Numbered from the stretch's first letter, positions 1 through 8,177 are shown. The stretch: 15,012 bases of DNA from Solirubrobacterales bacterium (GCA_013813955.1 JACCQW010000260.1:1-15012), one strand, 5' to 3'. Notes: generated by a model from the letters alone, not told the origin. Numbers and translations: made by a program.

Positions 1-2175
1 ACCATCGACGTCACGCCGCCGACGCTGGTCCTGGCCACGCCGGCCGACGGCAGCGCGACGAACAACCCGCGCCCGGCGTTCTCCGGCACCACGGACGAGG
101 CAGGCCCGGTGACGATCGAGATCTTCAACGGCAACGCGGCGACCGGCACCCCGGCCTTCACCTTCACCGCGAACCCGAGCGGCGCCTACAGCGCGACTCC
201 TCCGGCAGATCTTCCCGAGGGTCCCTACACCGCCCGCGCGCGTCAGTCCGATCCCTTCGGCAACGAGGGCTTCAGCGCGACGCGGGCGTTCACCGCCGAC
301 CGTACGGCGCCGTCGATCTCCATCACTGCGCCGGCCGCGGGCGGGGCGACCAACGACACCACGCCGCTCATCACCGGCCTCGCCGGATCGGTCGCGCGTG
401 ACACGGTGACCGTCGCGGTCGATGTCTACCCGGGCCCGACCATCGACGCGGGCGAGGCTCCGGCCACGACGGTCGTCACCACGCGCGACGCCGGAGGCGG
501 GTACTCCGAAAGCACGCCGATCGCCCTCGCCGGCAACGCCACCCCCGCCGGCAACGTCTACACCGCGCGGGCACGGCAGGCCGACACCGCGGGCAACGAA
601 GGCCGCAGCGCCCCACGGACGTTCTCGGTCGACACCGTCGTGCCCGACGCCACGATCCAGCTCGGCCCCGACGGCCGTGCCGACCCGGGCGCCGTCAACC
701 GCTCGGGCCGTCCGGCGTTCACGTTCACCGCCGGTGAGCCCGTCGCGTTCACCTGCAAGATCGACGCCGGCGCGCCGGTTCCCTGCACCTCCGGCCAGTC
801 GCTCACAGCGGCGGGCGGCCTGCCGCTGGGCGACGGGCCGCACACCGTCGAGGTGACCGCGACCGATCCCGCGACGAACGCCGACCCGACCCCCGCCACG
901 CGCAGCTTCTCCGTGGACTCCACCCCGCCCAAGCCCCGGATCGAGAGCCCGGCGCCCGGGCAGGTCGTCACCACCAGCCGCCCGACGTTCTCCGGGGTCG
1001 CCGGCCTGGCGATCGGCGACAGGGACACGATCACGCTCGAGGTCTTCTCCGGCCCGACCCCGAGCGGGGCGAAGTTCCCGGACATCCAGACGACCCACCA
1101 GCCCAACGGGGCGTGGAGCGTCAGGGCGCCGTACGCCATCCGCGACGACCAGATCACGGTCCGCGCCAAGCAGCGCGACGAGGCCCCCGGCGAGGGCTTC
1201 AGCAACCCGGTCACGTTCGTCGTCGACACCGGTGCGCCGGAGACCTCGATCACCTCCGGCCCGGAGGGCAACCTCCCGCCGGGGACGACCACGCGCTTCG
1301 CCTTCACCTCCAGCGAGTCGACGGCGACGTTCGAGTGCCGCCTCGACGGTGCCGCGTTCGAGCAGTGCGCGACCGGCAAGACCTACGGCGCCCTCGCCGC
1401 CGGCAACCACACCTTCGATGTGCGCGCGGTCGACGCGGCCGGCAACAGGGACGCCTCGCCGGCGAGCCGCACCTTCACGATCACCGCCCCCGCCCCCGCC
1501 CCGGGCCCGCCTGCTCCGTCGCCGCCGGCAGCGCAGGCTCCGCCTCAGAATGCGGGGGCCGCGCGCTTCCCCTCCAAGCTCGAGCTGCAGCGCTCGTCCG
1601 TGAGCGGCGGGCGCCTCAACGTGCTGGCGCCGATCACGCGCCGGGCGTCGGGCACCGCGCGGGTGGCCTTCGAGGCGGGCGGGCGCACGACGCGCTTCGG
1701 GCAGAAGGTCGACTCCACGCGCGGCCGCCTGAGCTTCGAGCGCCCGCTGGCGGCGCAGCAGTCCCGGCGGGGGACCGGCATCCTCACGATCAGCTACCCG
1801 GGCGACGACGACACCCGCGCGCAGGAGGTCCGGCTGCGCGCCGGCCCCAACGCATCCGGCCTGCGCACGGTCGCGCGGCCGAAGATCGACGGCGGGCGCC
1901 TGCGTGCGCGCGGCACCACCGCCCGTGGCGCGCGCGGCGTCGTGCGCGTGAGCATCGACTGGGATGCGGCCGACGGCACCACGCGCACGCTCGAGCGCAC
2001 CGCGAGCATCGAGAACGGGGCCTGGAGCCTCAGCTCGCCGCTGCCCGCCGACGTGCGCGAGAGCATCGCCGCGCGCAGGGGCACCGTGCACTCCTACACG
2101 CTGTTCACGGGCTACCTGCCGCGCCGCATGCGCGGCGAGATGCTCTCGCTGGAGGTCCTGCCCTTCCGCGGTTGA
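1..2175 (+). CDS. Tandem Ig-like domain surface/secreted protein, 5'-truncated by window
   Basis: The reading frame is open from the first base, so the start and any signal peptide lie outside; 724 residues are visible. Five Ig-like modules follow one another, with boundaries near residues 103, 213, 308 and 411 marked by VDxxxP-type linkers (FTADRTAP, FSVDTVVP, FSVDSTPP, FVVDTGAP). Modules 1, 2 and 4 share an ARARQxDxxGNEGxS-like strand. Modules 3 and 5 are a second type with a conserved C-x9-C pair (Cys252/Cys262 and Cys446/Cys456) and the AxDxAxNxDxxPAxRxF ending. A Pro/Ala-rich linker (about 496-516) leads to a basic, beta-rich C-terminal region (517-724) of unknown family. No LPXTG motif or C-terminal membrane helix is seen. 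Family knowledge suggests an extracellular adhesive or structural protein; the ligand cannot be told. The stop codon abuts that of the convergent mdh gene. Confidence 0.85.
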   Translation, partial: TIDVTPPTLVLATPADGSATNNPRPAFSGTTDEAGPVTIEIFNGNAATGTPAFTFTANPSGAYSATPPADLPEGPYTARARQSDPFGNEGFSATRAFTADRTAPSISITAPAAGGATNDTTPLITGLAGSVARDTVTVAVDVYPGPTIDAGEAPATTVVTTRDAGGGYSESTPIALAGNATPAGNVYTARARQADTAGNEGRSAPRTFSVDTVVPDATIQLGPDGRADPGAVNRSGRPAFTFTAGEPVAFTCKIDAGAPVPCTSGQSLTAAGGLPLGDGPHTVEVTATDPATNADPTPATRSFSVDSTPPKPRIESPAPGQVVTTSRPTFSGVAGLAIGDRDTITLEVFSGPTPSGAKFPDIQTTHQPNGAWSVRAPYAIRDDQITVRAKQRDEAPGEGFSNPVTFVVDTGAPETSITSGPEGNLPPGTTTRFAFTSSESTATFECRLDGAAFEQCATGKTYGALAAGNHTFDVRAVDAAGNRDASPASRTFTITAPAPAPGPPAPSPPAAQAPPQNAGAARFPSKLELQRSSVSGGRLNVLAPITRRASGTARVAFEAGGRTTRFGQKVDSTRGRLSFERPLAAQQSRRGTGILTISYPGDDDTRAQEVRLRAGPNASGLRTVARPKIDGGRLRARGTTARGARGVVRVSIDWDAADGTTRTLERTASIENGAWSLSSPLPADVRESIAARRGTVHSYTLFTGYLPRRMRGEMLSLEVLPFRG

Positions 2176-3147
2176 TCAGACGAGCCCGAGCTCCTTCACG
2201 GCATCGCGCTCGTCGGTCAGCTCCTTGACGGTGGCGTCGATCTTCGCCCGGGCGAAGTCGCCGATCTCGAGGCCCGGGTCGATCTCGTAGGTGCCGTCCT
2301 TGCAACGCACCGGAAACGACGACACGATGCCCTCCGGCACGCCGTAGGAGCCGTCGGAGGGCACCGCCATCGACCGCAGCCCGTCGGCGCCGAGCAACCA
2401 GTCGCGCATGTGGTCGATCGCGGCGTTGGCGGCCGACGCGGCGCTCGACGCCCCGCGGGCCTCGATGATCTCCGCGCCGCGCTTGCCCACGCGCGGGATG
2501 TACTCGTTCTCATACCAGTCCATGTCGACCTGCTCGACCGCGGGGTCGCCGTCGACCCTCGCGTTGAACAGGTCGGGGAACATCGTCGGCGAGTGGTTGC
2601 CCCACACGACGAGGTCCTGCACGGACTCCACGCCCTTGCCGAGCTTCTGTGCGAGCTGGGCGACCGCGCGGTTCTCGTCGAGGCGGGTCATGGCCGTGAT
2701 GCGCGACCGATGGATGTCGGGTGCGTTGGCGGACGCGATCAGCGCGTTCGTATTGGCCGGGTTGCCCACCACGAGGACCCTGAGGTCGTCGGCCGCGCCG
2801 GCGTTCAGCGCCTCGCCCTGCGGCTTGAAGATCGCGCCGTTGGCCTCGAGCAGATCGGCGCGCTCCATGCCCTTCGAGCGCGGGCGCGCGCCGACCAGCA
2901 CCGCGACGCTGACGCCGTCGAAGGCCTGCCTGGGGTCGTCGTGGATGTCGACGGACTCAAGCAGCGGGAACGCGCAGTCGAACAGCTCCAGCGCCGTGCC
3001 CTCGGCGGCCTTGACCGCGTCGGGGATCTCCAGCAGGCGCAGCTGGATCTTCTCGTCGGGCGCGAGCATCTGGCCGGAGGCGATGCGAAACAGCAGCGCA
3101 TAGCCGATCTGGCCGGCGGCGCCGGTGACTACGACACGGGTTGCCAT
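2176..3147 (-). CDS. mdh: Malate dehydrogenase (NAD-dependent)
   Basis: The 323-residue product has the length of cytosolic-type (type 2) malate dehydrogenases, which interconvert malate and oxaloacetate in the TCA cycle. Visible motifs are the Rossmann glycine loop GAAGQIGY (9-16), Glu40 at the end of strand 2 (expected to bind the NAD ribose), the substrate loop [11 protein letters not shown] with Arg90 and Arg96, the VGNPANTN segment (127-134), TRLDENR with Asp157 and Arg160, and the catalytic His185 in [11 protein letters not shown]. The ATG shares one base with the TGA of the upstream icd gene (TGATG), so the two are one operon and probably translationally coupled. The 3' end meets gene 1 tail to tail with no spacer and no terminator hairpin. 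Identification is firm. Confidence 0.97.
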   Translation of the reverse strand: MATRVVVTGAAGQIGYALLFRIASGQMLAPDEKIQLRLLEIPDAVKAAEGTALELFDCAFPLLESVDIHDDPRQAFDGVSVAVLVGARPRSKGMERADLLEANGAIFKPQGEALNAGAADDLRVLVVGNPANTNALIASANAPDIHRSRITAMTRLDENRAVAQLAQKLGKGVESVQDLVVWGNHSPTMFPDLFNARVDGDPAVEQVDMDWYENEYIPRVGKRGAEIIEARGASSAASAANAAIDHMRDWLLGADGLRSMAVPSDGSYGVPEGIVSSFPVRCKDGTYEIDPGLEIGDFARAKIDATVKELTDERDAVKELGLV

Positions 3148-4367
3148 CAGACCTTCATCTCCTTCGTGAGGTTCTCGTCGATCGCGGCCAGGAAGCCCTG
3201 GGTCGTCTCATACCCCTGGTCGCCGCCCACCAGGAGGGCCAGATCCTTGGTCATCGTTCCGCCCTGCACCGTCTTCACGCACACGCGCTCGAGCGTCTCG
3301 GCGAACGCCGTCACGTCCGGCGTGCCGTCCATCCGGCCGCGGTGGGAGAGCGCGCGCGTCCACGCGAAGATCGAGGCGATCGGGTTCGTGGACGTCTGCT
3401 TGCCCTGCTGGTGGCGGCGGAAGTGGCGGGTGACGGTGCCGTGGGCGGCCTCGGCCTCGACGGTCTGGCCGTCGGGCGTCATCAGCACGCTGGTCATGAG
3501 GCCCAGCGAGCCGAAGCCCTGCGCGACGGTGTCGGACTGCACGTCGCCGTCGTAGTTCTTGCACGCCCAGACGTAGCCGCCCTCCCACTTCAGCGCGGCG
3601 GCGACCATGTCGTCGATCAGGCGGTGCTCGTAGGTCAGGCCGGCGGCCTCGAAGTCGGTCCGGAACTCGGCGTCGAAGATCTCCTGGAAGAGGTCCTTGA
3701 AGCGGCCGTCGTAGGTCTTCAGGATCGTGTTCTTGGTCGACATGTAGACGGGGACGCCGCGCTCGAGGCCGTAGCGCAGCGACGCGCGGGCGAAGTCGCG
3801 GATCGACGCGTCGAGGTTGTACATCGCCATCGCGACGCCGCCCCCGTCGGGGAAGTCGAAGACCTCGAGGTCGATCGGCTCACCGCCGTCGGCCGGCGTG
3901 AAGGTCAGGTTCAGCTTGCCGGCGCCGGGGATCCGTGTGTCGGTCGCGCGGTACTGGTCGCCGAAGGCGTGGCGGCCGATGATGATCGGCTTCTTCCAGC
4001 CGGGCACCAGGCGCGGAACGTTGGAGATGACGATCGGCTCACGGAAGATGACGCCGCCGAGGATGTTGCGGATCGTCCCGTTGGGCGAGCGCCACATGGC
4101 CTTCAGCCCGAACTCCTCCACGCGCGCCTCGTCGGGCGTGATCGTCGCGCACTTCACGCCGACCCCATGGCGCCTGATCGCGTTGGCGGCGTCCACGGTC
4201 ACCTGGTCGTCGGTCGCGTCGCGGTGCTCGATGCCGAGGTCGTAGTACTCGAGCCGCACGTCGAGGTGGGGCAGGATCAGCTGGTCCTTGATGAACCGCC
4301 AGATGATCCTGGTCATCTCGTCGCCGTCGAGCTCGACGACCGTGTTGGTCACCTTGATCTTGGCCAT
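3147..4367 (-). CDS. icd: Isocitrate dehydrogenase (NADP+), eukaryote-like homodimeric type
   Basis: The 406-residue protein oxidatively decarboxylates isocitrate to 2-oxoglutarate. It belongs to the class represented by human IDH1 rather than the E. coli Icd class, and it lines up with IDH1 almost without gaps. SPNGTIRN is at 94-101, with Arg100 and Arg109 for substrate. [13 protein letters not shown] starts at 131, placing Arg132 and Tyr139 at the IDH1 numbers. Lys212 is in STKNT. The metal-binding aspartates are Asp252, Asp275 and Asp279 (IDD and NYDGDVQSD). Arg314-His315 in HGTVTRH are the residues that recognise the NADP 2'-phosphate, so NADP preference is expected. A purine-rich GAAGGAAG (complement of 4376-4383) lies 8 bases before the ATG as ribosome-binding site. 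It is first gene of the icd-mdh operon and divergent from the TetR gene. Confidence 0.97.
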   Translation of the reverse strand: MAKIKVTNTVVELDGDEMTRIIWRFIKDQLILPHLDVRLEYYDLGIEHRDATDDQVTVDAANAIRRHGVGVKCATITPDEARVEEFGLKAMWRSPNGTIRNILGGVIFREPIVISNVPRLVPGWKKPIIIGRHAFGDQYRATDTRIPGAGKLNLTFTPADGGEPIDLEVFDFPDGGGVAMAMYNLDASIRDFARASLRYGLERGVPVYMSTKNTILKTYDGRFKDLFQEIFDAEFRTDFEAAGLTYEHRLIDDMVAAALKWEGGYVWACKNYDGDVQSDTVAQGFGSLGLMTSVLMTPDGQTVEAEAAHGTVTRHFRRHQQGKQTSTNPIASIFAWTRALSHRGRMDGTPDVTAFAETLERVCVKTVQGGTMTKDLALLVGGDQGYETTQGFLAAIDENLTKEMKV

Positions 4368-4512
4368 CGGCAGGGCTTCCTTCGGGTCCGGGAGGCGCGG
4401 AGGCTAGTCGAGCGCGCCACTGCGGCGGGGTCAGGCGGGGCGTGGCTCGCGAGCACCGGACGCACTGCGGGGAACATTGCGCCAAGAACTGAAGCGTGGT
4501 TCACTTCTTCGG
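4368..4512. promoter_or_regulatory. Divergent icd / tetR intergenic region
   Basis: These 145 bases must hold the start signals of both the icd-mdh operon and the tetR-aidB-like pair. On the minus strand, a TANNNT-type hexamer TAGCCT (complement of 4401-4406) lies about 34 bases before the icd ATG and could be its -10 element, but I find no convincing -35 at normal spacing. On the plus strand, TTGCGC (4477-4482) and TTCACT (4500-4505) are 17 bases apart and end 7 bases before the tetR ATG; the match to consensus is weak. No Shine-Dalgarno sequence precedes that ATG, which would fit a leaderless message. All of these promoter calls are inference. Confidence 0.35.
4486..4507. promoter_or_regulatory. 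Imperfect palindrome, candidate TetR operator
   Basis: Two 9-base arms, GAACTGAAG (4486-4494) and GTTCACTTC (4499-4507), separated by CGTG, pair at 7 of 9 positions. The core reads TGAA-N6-TTCA. The site ends 5 bases before the tetR ATG (4513) and would overlap the proposed -10 element, the usual geometry for autorepression by TetR-family proteins. Half-site size and placement are seen in the sequence; binding by the adjacent regulator is inferred. Confidence 0.5.
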
Positions 4513-5151
4513 ATGGCGTACCGCCCGACCGAGCGCACCGAGGCCCGCCGCGCGCGGACCCGCGAGCGGATCGTCGTTGCGGCGCACGCGCTCATCGCCC
4601 ACGGCGGATACCGGGAGGCGTCGGTCGCGGCGGTCGCCCGGCGGGCCGGCGTGGCCACGGGCAGCGTGTACCGCCATTTCGGCTCGAAGGCCGAGCTGTT
4701 CGCCGAGGTCTTCCGCCGCGCCTCCCAGCACGAGGTCGACGCGGTCACCGCGGCGGCCGGAGGGCAGGGCCCGGTGGTCGATCGCCTCGCGGCCGCGGTG
4801 CAGGTCTTCGCCCGCCGCGCGCTGCGCGGGCGCCGGCTGGCCTGGGCTCTCATCGCCGAGCCCGTCGATCCCGCGGTGGAGGCCGAGCGTCTCGTGTTCC
4901 GCGCCGCCTACCGCGACGCGTTCGCGGCCGCGCTGCGCGAAGGCGTGGGGTCCGGCGAGCTGCCCGGGCAGGACTGCGAGCTGACCGCCGCCGCCATCGT
5001 CGGCGCGATCGCCGAGGCGCTCGTCGGCCCCACCTCCCCCACCGCCGCGCGTTCGGGCGACGAGGAGGCGCTCGTCGCCGGCCTGACCGCCTTCTGCCTG
5101 AGATCCGTCACCGGAGAGGAGCCCCGCCATGTCCGTCTCGACGCCGCCTGA
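4513..5151 (+). CDS. TetR/AcrR-family transcriptional regulator
   Basis: The 212-residue protein has a typical TetR N-terminal DNA-binding domain: helix 1 near 14-30 (RARTRERIVVAAHALIA), then helix-turn-helix 37-57 with VARRAGVATGSVYRHFGSK, followed by an all-helical ligand domain containing LIAEPVDPAVEAERLVFRAA (113-132). ATG at 4513 is chosen because the TetR homology begins just after it. An in-frame TTG at 4477 would add 12 residues unlike the family, although GGGGA precedes it by only 3 bases. The 3' end overlaps the AidB-like gene by 23 bases in another frame, so the two are cotranscribed. It probably controls that gene and itself; the effector, perhaps an acyl-CoA, is a guess. Confidence 0.9.
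   Translation: MAYRPTERTEARRARTRERIVVAAHALIAHGGYREASVAAVARRAGVATGSVYRHFGSKAELFAEVFRRASQHEVDAVTAAAGGQGPVVDRLAAAVQVFARRALRGRRLAWALIAEPVDPAVEAERLVFRAAYRDAFAAALREGVGSGELPGQDCELTAAAIVGAIAEALVGPTSPTAARSGDEEALVAGLTAFCLRSVTGEEPRHVRLDAA
5115..5123 (+). promoter_or_regulatory. Strong ribosome-binding site inside tetR
   Basis: GGAGAGGAG lies within the last codons of tetR, 5 bases before the ATG at 5129. It supports that ATG as the start of the acyl-CoA dehydrogenase gene despite the 23-base overlap, and implies efficient or coupled translation of the downstream gene. Confidence 0.7.
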
Positions 5152-6817
5152 GGCGCCGTTCGCCACCCACACCGTCGCCAACCAGGCTCCGCCGCTGGAG
5201 GGCCGCAACCTCTTCGAGGACCACGTCGCGCTCGTCGAGGCGCTCGAGCGCGAGGGCGGCGGCTGGGCGAACGAGCGCGCCCGCGAGGCGGGCGCGGTAT
5301 GGGGCGCTGATCCGATCCGCTGGGGCTTCGAGGCCAACGAGCACCCGCCCAAGCTCAAGGCCTTCGATCGCTACGGGCACCGCATCGACGAGGTCGAGTT
5401 TCACCGCGCGTGGCACGACCTCATGGCCCTCGCGGTGGCCCACGAGCTGCACAGCCTGCCGTGGACGTCCGAATCAGATCCCGCCCGCTCCGGGGCCCAC
5501 GTCGCGCGCACCGCGCTGTATCTCACCGCGGTGCAGGCCGAGGGCGGCTTCGCCTGCCCCATCACGATGACCTTCGCGGCCGTGCCCGCGCTGCGCGCGC
5601 AGCCCGAGCTCGCCGCCGAGTGGGAGCCGCGGCTGACCGCGACGACCTACGACCCCGAGCTGCACGCGGGCGGTGCGGCCAAGTCCAGCGCGCTGTGCGG
5701 GATGGCGATGACCGAGAAGCAGGGCGGCTCTGACGTGCGCGCGAACACGACCGTGGCCCGGGCCCTGAACGGCGGCGGCGCCGGCGGGGAGTACGAGATC
5801 ACCGGGCACAAGTGGTTCTGCTCGGCGCCGATGTGCGACCTGTTCCTCGTTCTGGCGACCACGGACGAGGGCGTCTCGTGCTTCGCGATGCCGCGCATCC
5901 TGCCCGACGGCACGCGCAACCGGTTTCACCTGCAGCGCCTGAAGGACAAGCTCGGCAACCGCTCCAACGCCTCCAGCGAGGTCGAGTTCCACGGCGCCTG
6001 GGCGCGCATGGTGGGCGAGCCCGGCCGCGGGGTGCCGACGATCATCGAGATGGTCGGCCACACCCGCCTGGACTGCGTGATCGGCACGGCGGCCGGGATG
6101 CGGATGGGCGTCGCCCACGCGACGTGGCACGCCCGCCACCGGTCGGCCTTCGGCAAGCGCCTGATCGACCAGCCGCTGATGGGCAACGTGCTCGCCGACC
6201 TGTGCGTGGAGTCCGAGGCGGCGACCGCGCTGGCCATGCGCCTCGCTCGCGCCTACGACGAGGCGCCCGGGGACGAGCGGGCGCAGCACCTCAAGCGCCT
6301 GGGCACGGCGGTCTCCAAGTACTGGGTGTGCAAGCGCGGGCCCGGCCTGGCCTTCGAGGCGCTGGAGTGCCTCGGCGGCAATGGCTACGTCGAGGAGTCC
6401 GGGATGCCCCGGTTGTACCGCGAGATGCCGCTGTCCTCGATCTGGGAGGGGTCGGGCAACGTCATGGCCCTCGACGTGCTGCGGGCGCTCAGCCGGGCGG
6501 GCGGGGACGGTCTCCTGCAGGCGTTCCTCGACGAGGTCGGCGAGGCGGCGGGGGCCGACCCGCGCCTGGATGCGTTCACGGCCGGGCTGCGCGACGAGTT
6601 CGCAGACCTCGAGGCGATCGAGGTCCGCGCTCGGCGCGTCGTGGAGAAGATGGCGCTCGCCCTGCAGGGCTCGCTGCTCGTGCGCCACGCCCCGGCCGCC
6701 GTCGCCGACGCGTTCTGCGCGTCGCGCCTGGCCGGGGACGCCGGGCTGGCCTACGGCACGCTGCCCGCCGGGGTGGACACGCAGGCGATCGTCGCGCGGC
6801 ACACGCCGCCGGTGTGA
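5129..6817 (+). CDS. AidB-like acyl-CoA dehydrogenase family flavoprotein
   Basis: The 562-residue product has the length and layout of the AidB branch of acyl-CoA dehydrogenases (E. coli AidB is about 541 residues), clearly longer than ordinary 380-residue enzymes. An N-terminal segment with NLFEDH (27-32) precedes the fold. The diagnostic MTEKQGGSDVRANTT (194-208) binds FAD, ITGHKWFCSAP (224-234) starts the beta domain, and SSIWEGSGNVMALDVLR (436-452) carries Glu440 at the position of the catalytic base. The C-terminal region (460-562) is the extra alpha segment that in E. coli AidB binds DNA. E. coli AidB is alkylation-induced; here the partner is a TetR regulator rather than Ada, so a role in branched-chain or fatty acyl-CoA oxidation is equally possible. 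Family placement is firm; substrate is not. Confidence 0.9.
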   Translation: MSVSTPPEAPFATHTVANQAPPLEGRNLFEDHVALVEALEREGGGWANERAREAGAVWGADPIRWGFEANEHPPKLKAFDRYGHRIDEVEFHRAWHDLMALAVAHELHSLPWTSESDPARSGAHVARTALYLTAVQAEGGFACPITMTFAAVPALRAQPELAAEWEPRLTATTYDPELHAGGAAKSSALCGMAMTEKQGGSDVRANTTVARALNGGGAGGEYEITGHKWFCSAPMCDLFLVLATTDEGVSCFAMPRILPDGTRNRFHLQRLKDKLGNRSNASSEVEFHGAWARMVGEPGRGVPTIIEMVGHTRLDCVIGTAAGMRMGVAHATWHARHRSAFGKRLIDQPLMGNVLADLCVESEAATALAMRLARAYDEAPGDERAQHLKRLGTAVSKYWVCKRGPGLAFEALECLGGNGYVEESGMPRLYREMPLSSIWEGSGNVMALDVLRALSRAGGDGLLQAFLDEVGEAAGADPRLDAFTAGLRDEFADLEAIEVRARRVVEKMALALQGSLLVRHAPAAVADAFCASRLAGDAGLAYGTLPAGVDTQAIVARHTPPV

Positions 6818-6880
6818 GCCGACCGGTCTCCCTGGCCGACTGTGCACTGCTCTGATTGTCGCGGCGGCTTCGACGCCCGC

Positions 6881-6892
6881 TTGGGGCCCCAA
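6881..6892. repeat. Perfect 12-base palindrome between aidB-like gene and protease gene
   Basis: TTGGGGCCCCAA is a perfect palindrome, flanked by GC on the left and A-GC on the right, so the pairing could extend with one bulge. It lies 63 bases after the AidB-like stop and 39 bases before the proposed protease start. With no loop and no T-run it is a poor intrinsic terminator. A protein-binding site is possible but unproved. Confidence 0.4.
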
Positions 6893-6931
6893 AGCTCTCT
6901 CTCCCCCGGGCGCGCCTGCGAACATGAGGCG

Positions 6932-8107
6932 GTGTTCGGCACCGGTCCGTCCGTCCAGCTCGTGCGGATCTTCGGCATCCGCATCGGGGCGAGCCCGAGC
7001 TGGTTCGTCGTCCTGTTCGTCTTCATCTTCCTCCTGTCGGACTACTTCCAGGACGTCCTGGACGGATCGAGCACCGAGGCCTACGGGGTCGCCGTCGCGG
7101 CGGTCCTGCTGTTCTTCGTCTCGCTGGTCCTGCACGAGCTGGGTCACGCGCTCGTCGCCCGCCGGCTGGGGATCGCCATCAGCGGGATCGACCTGTGGTT
7201 CTTCGGCGGCGTCGCGAAGATGAGCCGCGACACCGACTCGCCCGCCACCGAGTTCAAGGTCGCCGCGGCCGGTCCGGCGGTCACGCTGCTGGTCGTCGCC
7301 ATCTGCGTCGGGCTGAGCGCGCTCATCTCGCAGGGACAGGCGCTCGACGTCGCGATGCTCGACAACGACGCCGAGACCTCGCCGGCGCTCGCGCTGCTCG
7401 GCTGGCTCGCGCTGATCAACGCCGCGGTGTTCGTCTTCAACATGATCCCCGCCTTTCCGCTGGACGGCGGACGCCTGGCGCGCGCGGCGGTCTGGCGGAT
7501 CACCGGCGACCGCAACCGCGCGACCCGGGCGGCGGGCCGCGTGGGCGCGTGGTTCGGCTACGCGCTCGTGGGCTTCGGGGTCTTCCTCGCAGTCGCCTAC
7601 GACGATCTGCTCAACGGCATCTACCTCGGCGTGCTCGGCTGGTTTCTCGCGCAGGCGGCACGGAGCGCCGTGGTCTCGACGGCGTTCACCGAACGCCTCG
7701 ACGGCATCACCGTCACCGACATCATGGACTCCGAGCCGGTGAGCATGCCCGCCGGCACCTCGCTCAGCCGCGCGCAGGAGGAGTTCTTCCTGCGCTACCG
7801 GTGGGACTTCTTCCCGGTGACCGACGAGCGCGGGCGCTTCATGGGCGTCGTGCGCGAGGGGCGAGTGGAGGCCGAGATCGCCGCGGGCCGGCCCGCGCTG
7901 GAGGTCCTCGAGGTCGTCGAGGCGCACGACGCCGACGGCTGGCGCGTGCGCGACGACCGGCCGCTGGAGTCGCTGCTGGGCGACGAGGAGCTACGGGCCC
8001 GCGGCGCGCTCATGGCGGTCGACGCCGACGGGGTCCTGCGCGGGGTCGTGACCGTCGAACAGGTGCGGCGCGCGCTGACCGCCGCCCTGCCCCAGCGTCT
8101 GGGCTGA
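6932..8107 (+). CDS. Site-2-protease (M50) family zinc metalloprotease with C-terminal CBS domains
   Basis: The 391-residue product is an integral membrane protease that cuts substrates within or near the membrane. The zinc site is complete: HELGH (68-72) within the second helix, and NMIPAFPLDGGR (170-181) with Asp178 as third ligand. The FGGVAKMSRD segment (91-100) is typical of the group. Hydrophobic stretches lie at about 24-39, 51-67, 110-132, 152-172 and 204-222. The cytoplasmic C-terminus (260-391) looks like two divergent CBS modules (VTDIMDSEPVSM onward, then ARGALMAVDADGVLRGVV), which in relatives bind adenosyl ligands. GTG at 6932 is chosen because family N-termini start shortly before the xxFGIRIG segment; an in-frame GTG at 6842 would add 30 unlikely residues and GTG at 6962 is another possibility. 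The physiological substrate is unknown. Confidence 0.9.
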   Translation: MFGTGPSVQLVRIFGIRIGASPSWFVVLFVFIFLLSDYFQDVLDGSSTEAYGVAVAAVLLFFVSLVLHELGHALVARRLGIAISGIDLWFFGGVAKMSRDTDSPATEFKVAAAGPAVTLLVVAICVGLSALISQGQALDVAMLDNDAETSPALALLGWLALINAAVFVFNMIPAFPLDGGRLARAAVWRITGDRNRATRAAGRVGAWFGYALVGFGVFLAVAYDDLLNGIYLGVLGWFLAQAARSAVVSTAFTERLDGITVTDIMDSEPVSMPAGTSLSRAQEEFFLRYRWDFFPVTDERGRFMGVVREGRVEAEIAAGRPALEVLEVVEAHDADGWRVRDDRPLESLLGDEELRARGALMAVDADGVLRGVVTVEQVRRALTAALPQRLG

Positions 8108-8121
8108 CCCCCGGAAATCGG

Positions 8122-8135
8122 CCCGTCCGGACGGG
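8122..8135. repeat. Perfect 14-base palindrome upstream of sdhA
   Basis: CCCGTCCGGACGGG is a perfect palindrome 14 bases after the protease stop codon and about 36 bases upstream of the candidate sdhA -10 element. It could be an operator for the sdh operon or a GC-only stem ending the protease transcript; there is no T-run after it. The symmetry is seen directly, the role is inference. Confidence 0.45.
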
Positions 8136-8171
8136 GCCCGGCGTGACCCTGAGGGTGCGCACTCGGCCGTA

Positions 8172-8177
8172 TAGAGT
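8172..8177 (+). promoter_or_regulatory. Candidate -10 element of a leaderless sdhA transcript
   Basis: TAGAGT (inside TATAGAGT, 8170-8177) fits the actinobacterial TANNNT -10 pattern and lies 7 bases before the sdhA GTG, the distance expected if transcription starts at the start codon itself. The bases between (CCGGCCC) contain no Shine-Dalgarno sequence, which agrees. A good -35 hexamer at 16-18 base spacing is not apparent. Confidence 0.45.

Noticed and set aside
3141..5570. An uninterrupted 809-codon plus-strand frame opposite icd.
   Set aside because: It lies antisense to a clearly identified isocitrate dehydrogenase and continues through tetR. Its composition is Arg/Ala/Gly/Val-rich and low in complexity, as expected from the shadow frame of GC-rich coding DNA.
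6842..6931. Longer start for the protease at GTG 6842.
   Set aside because: The extra 30 residues are polar, contain several cysteines and do not resemble family N-termini, and the palindrome at 6881-6892 would fall in the coding region.
5474..7927. An 817-codon minus-strand frame opposite the AidB-like and protease genes.
   Set aside because: No recognisable motif and biased His/Arg/Ala/Gly/Val composition; both sense genes under it are well supported by catalytic motifs.
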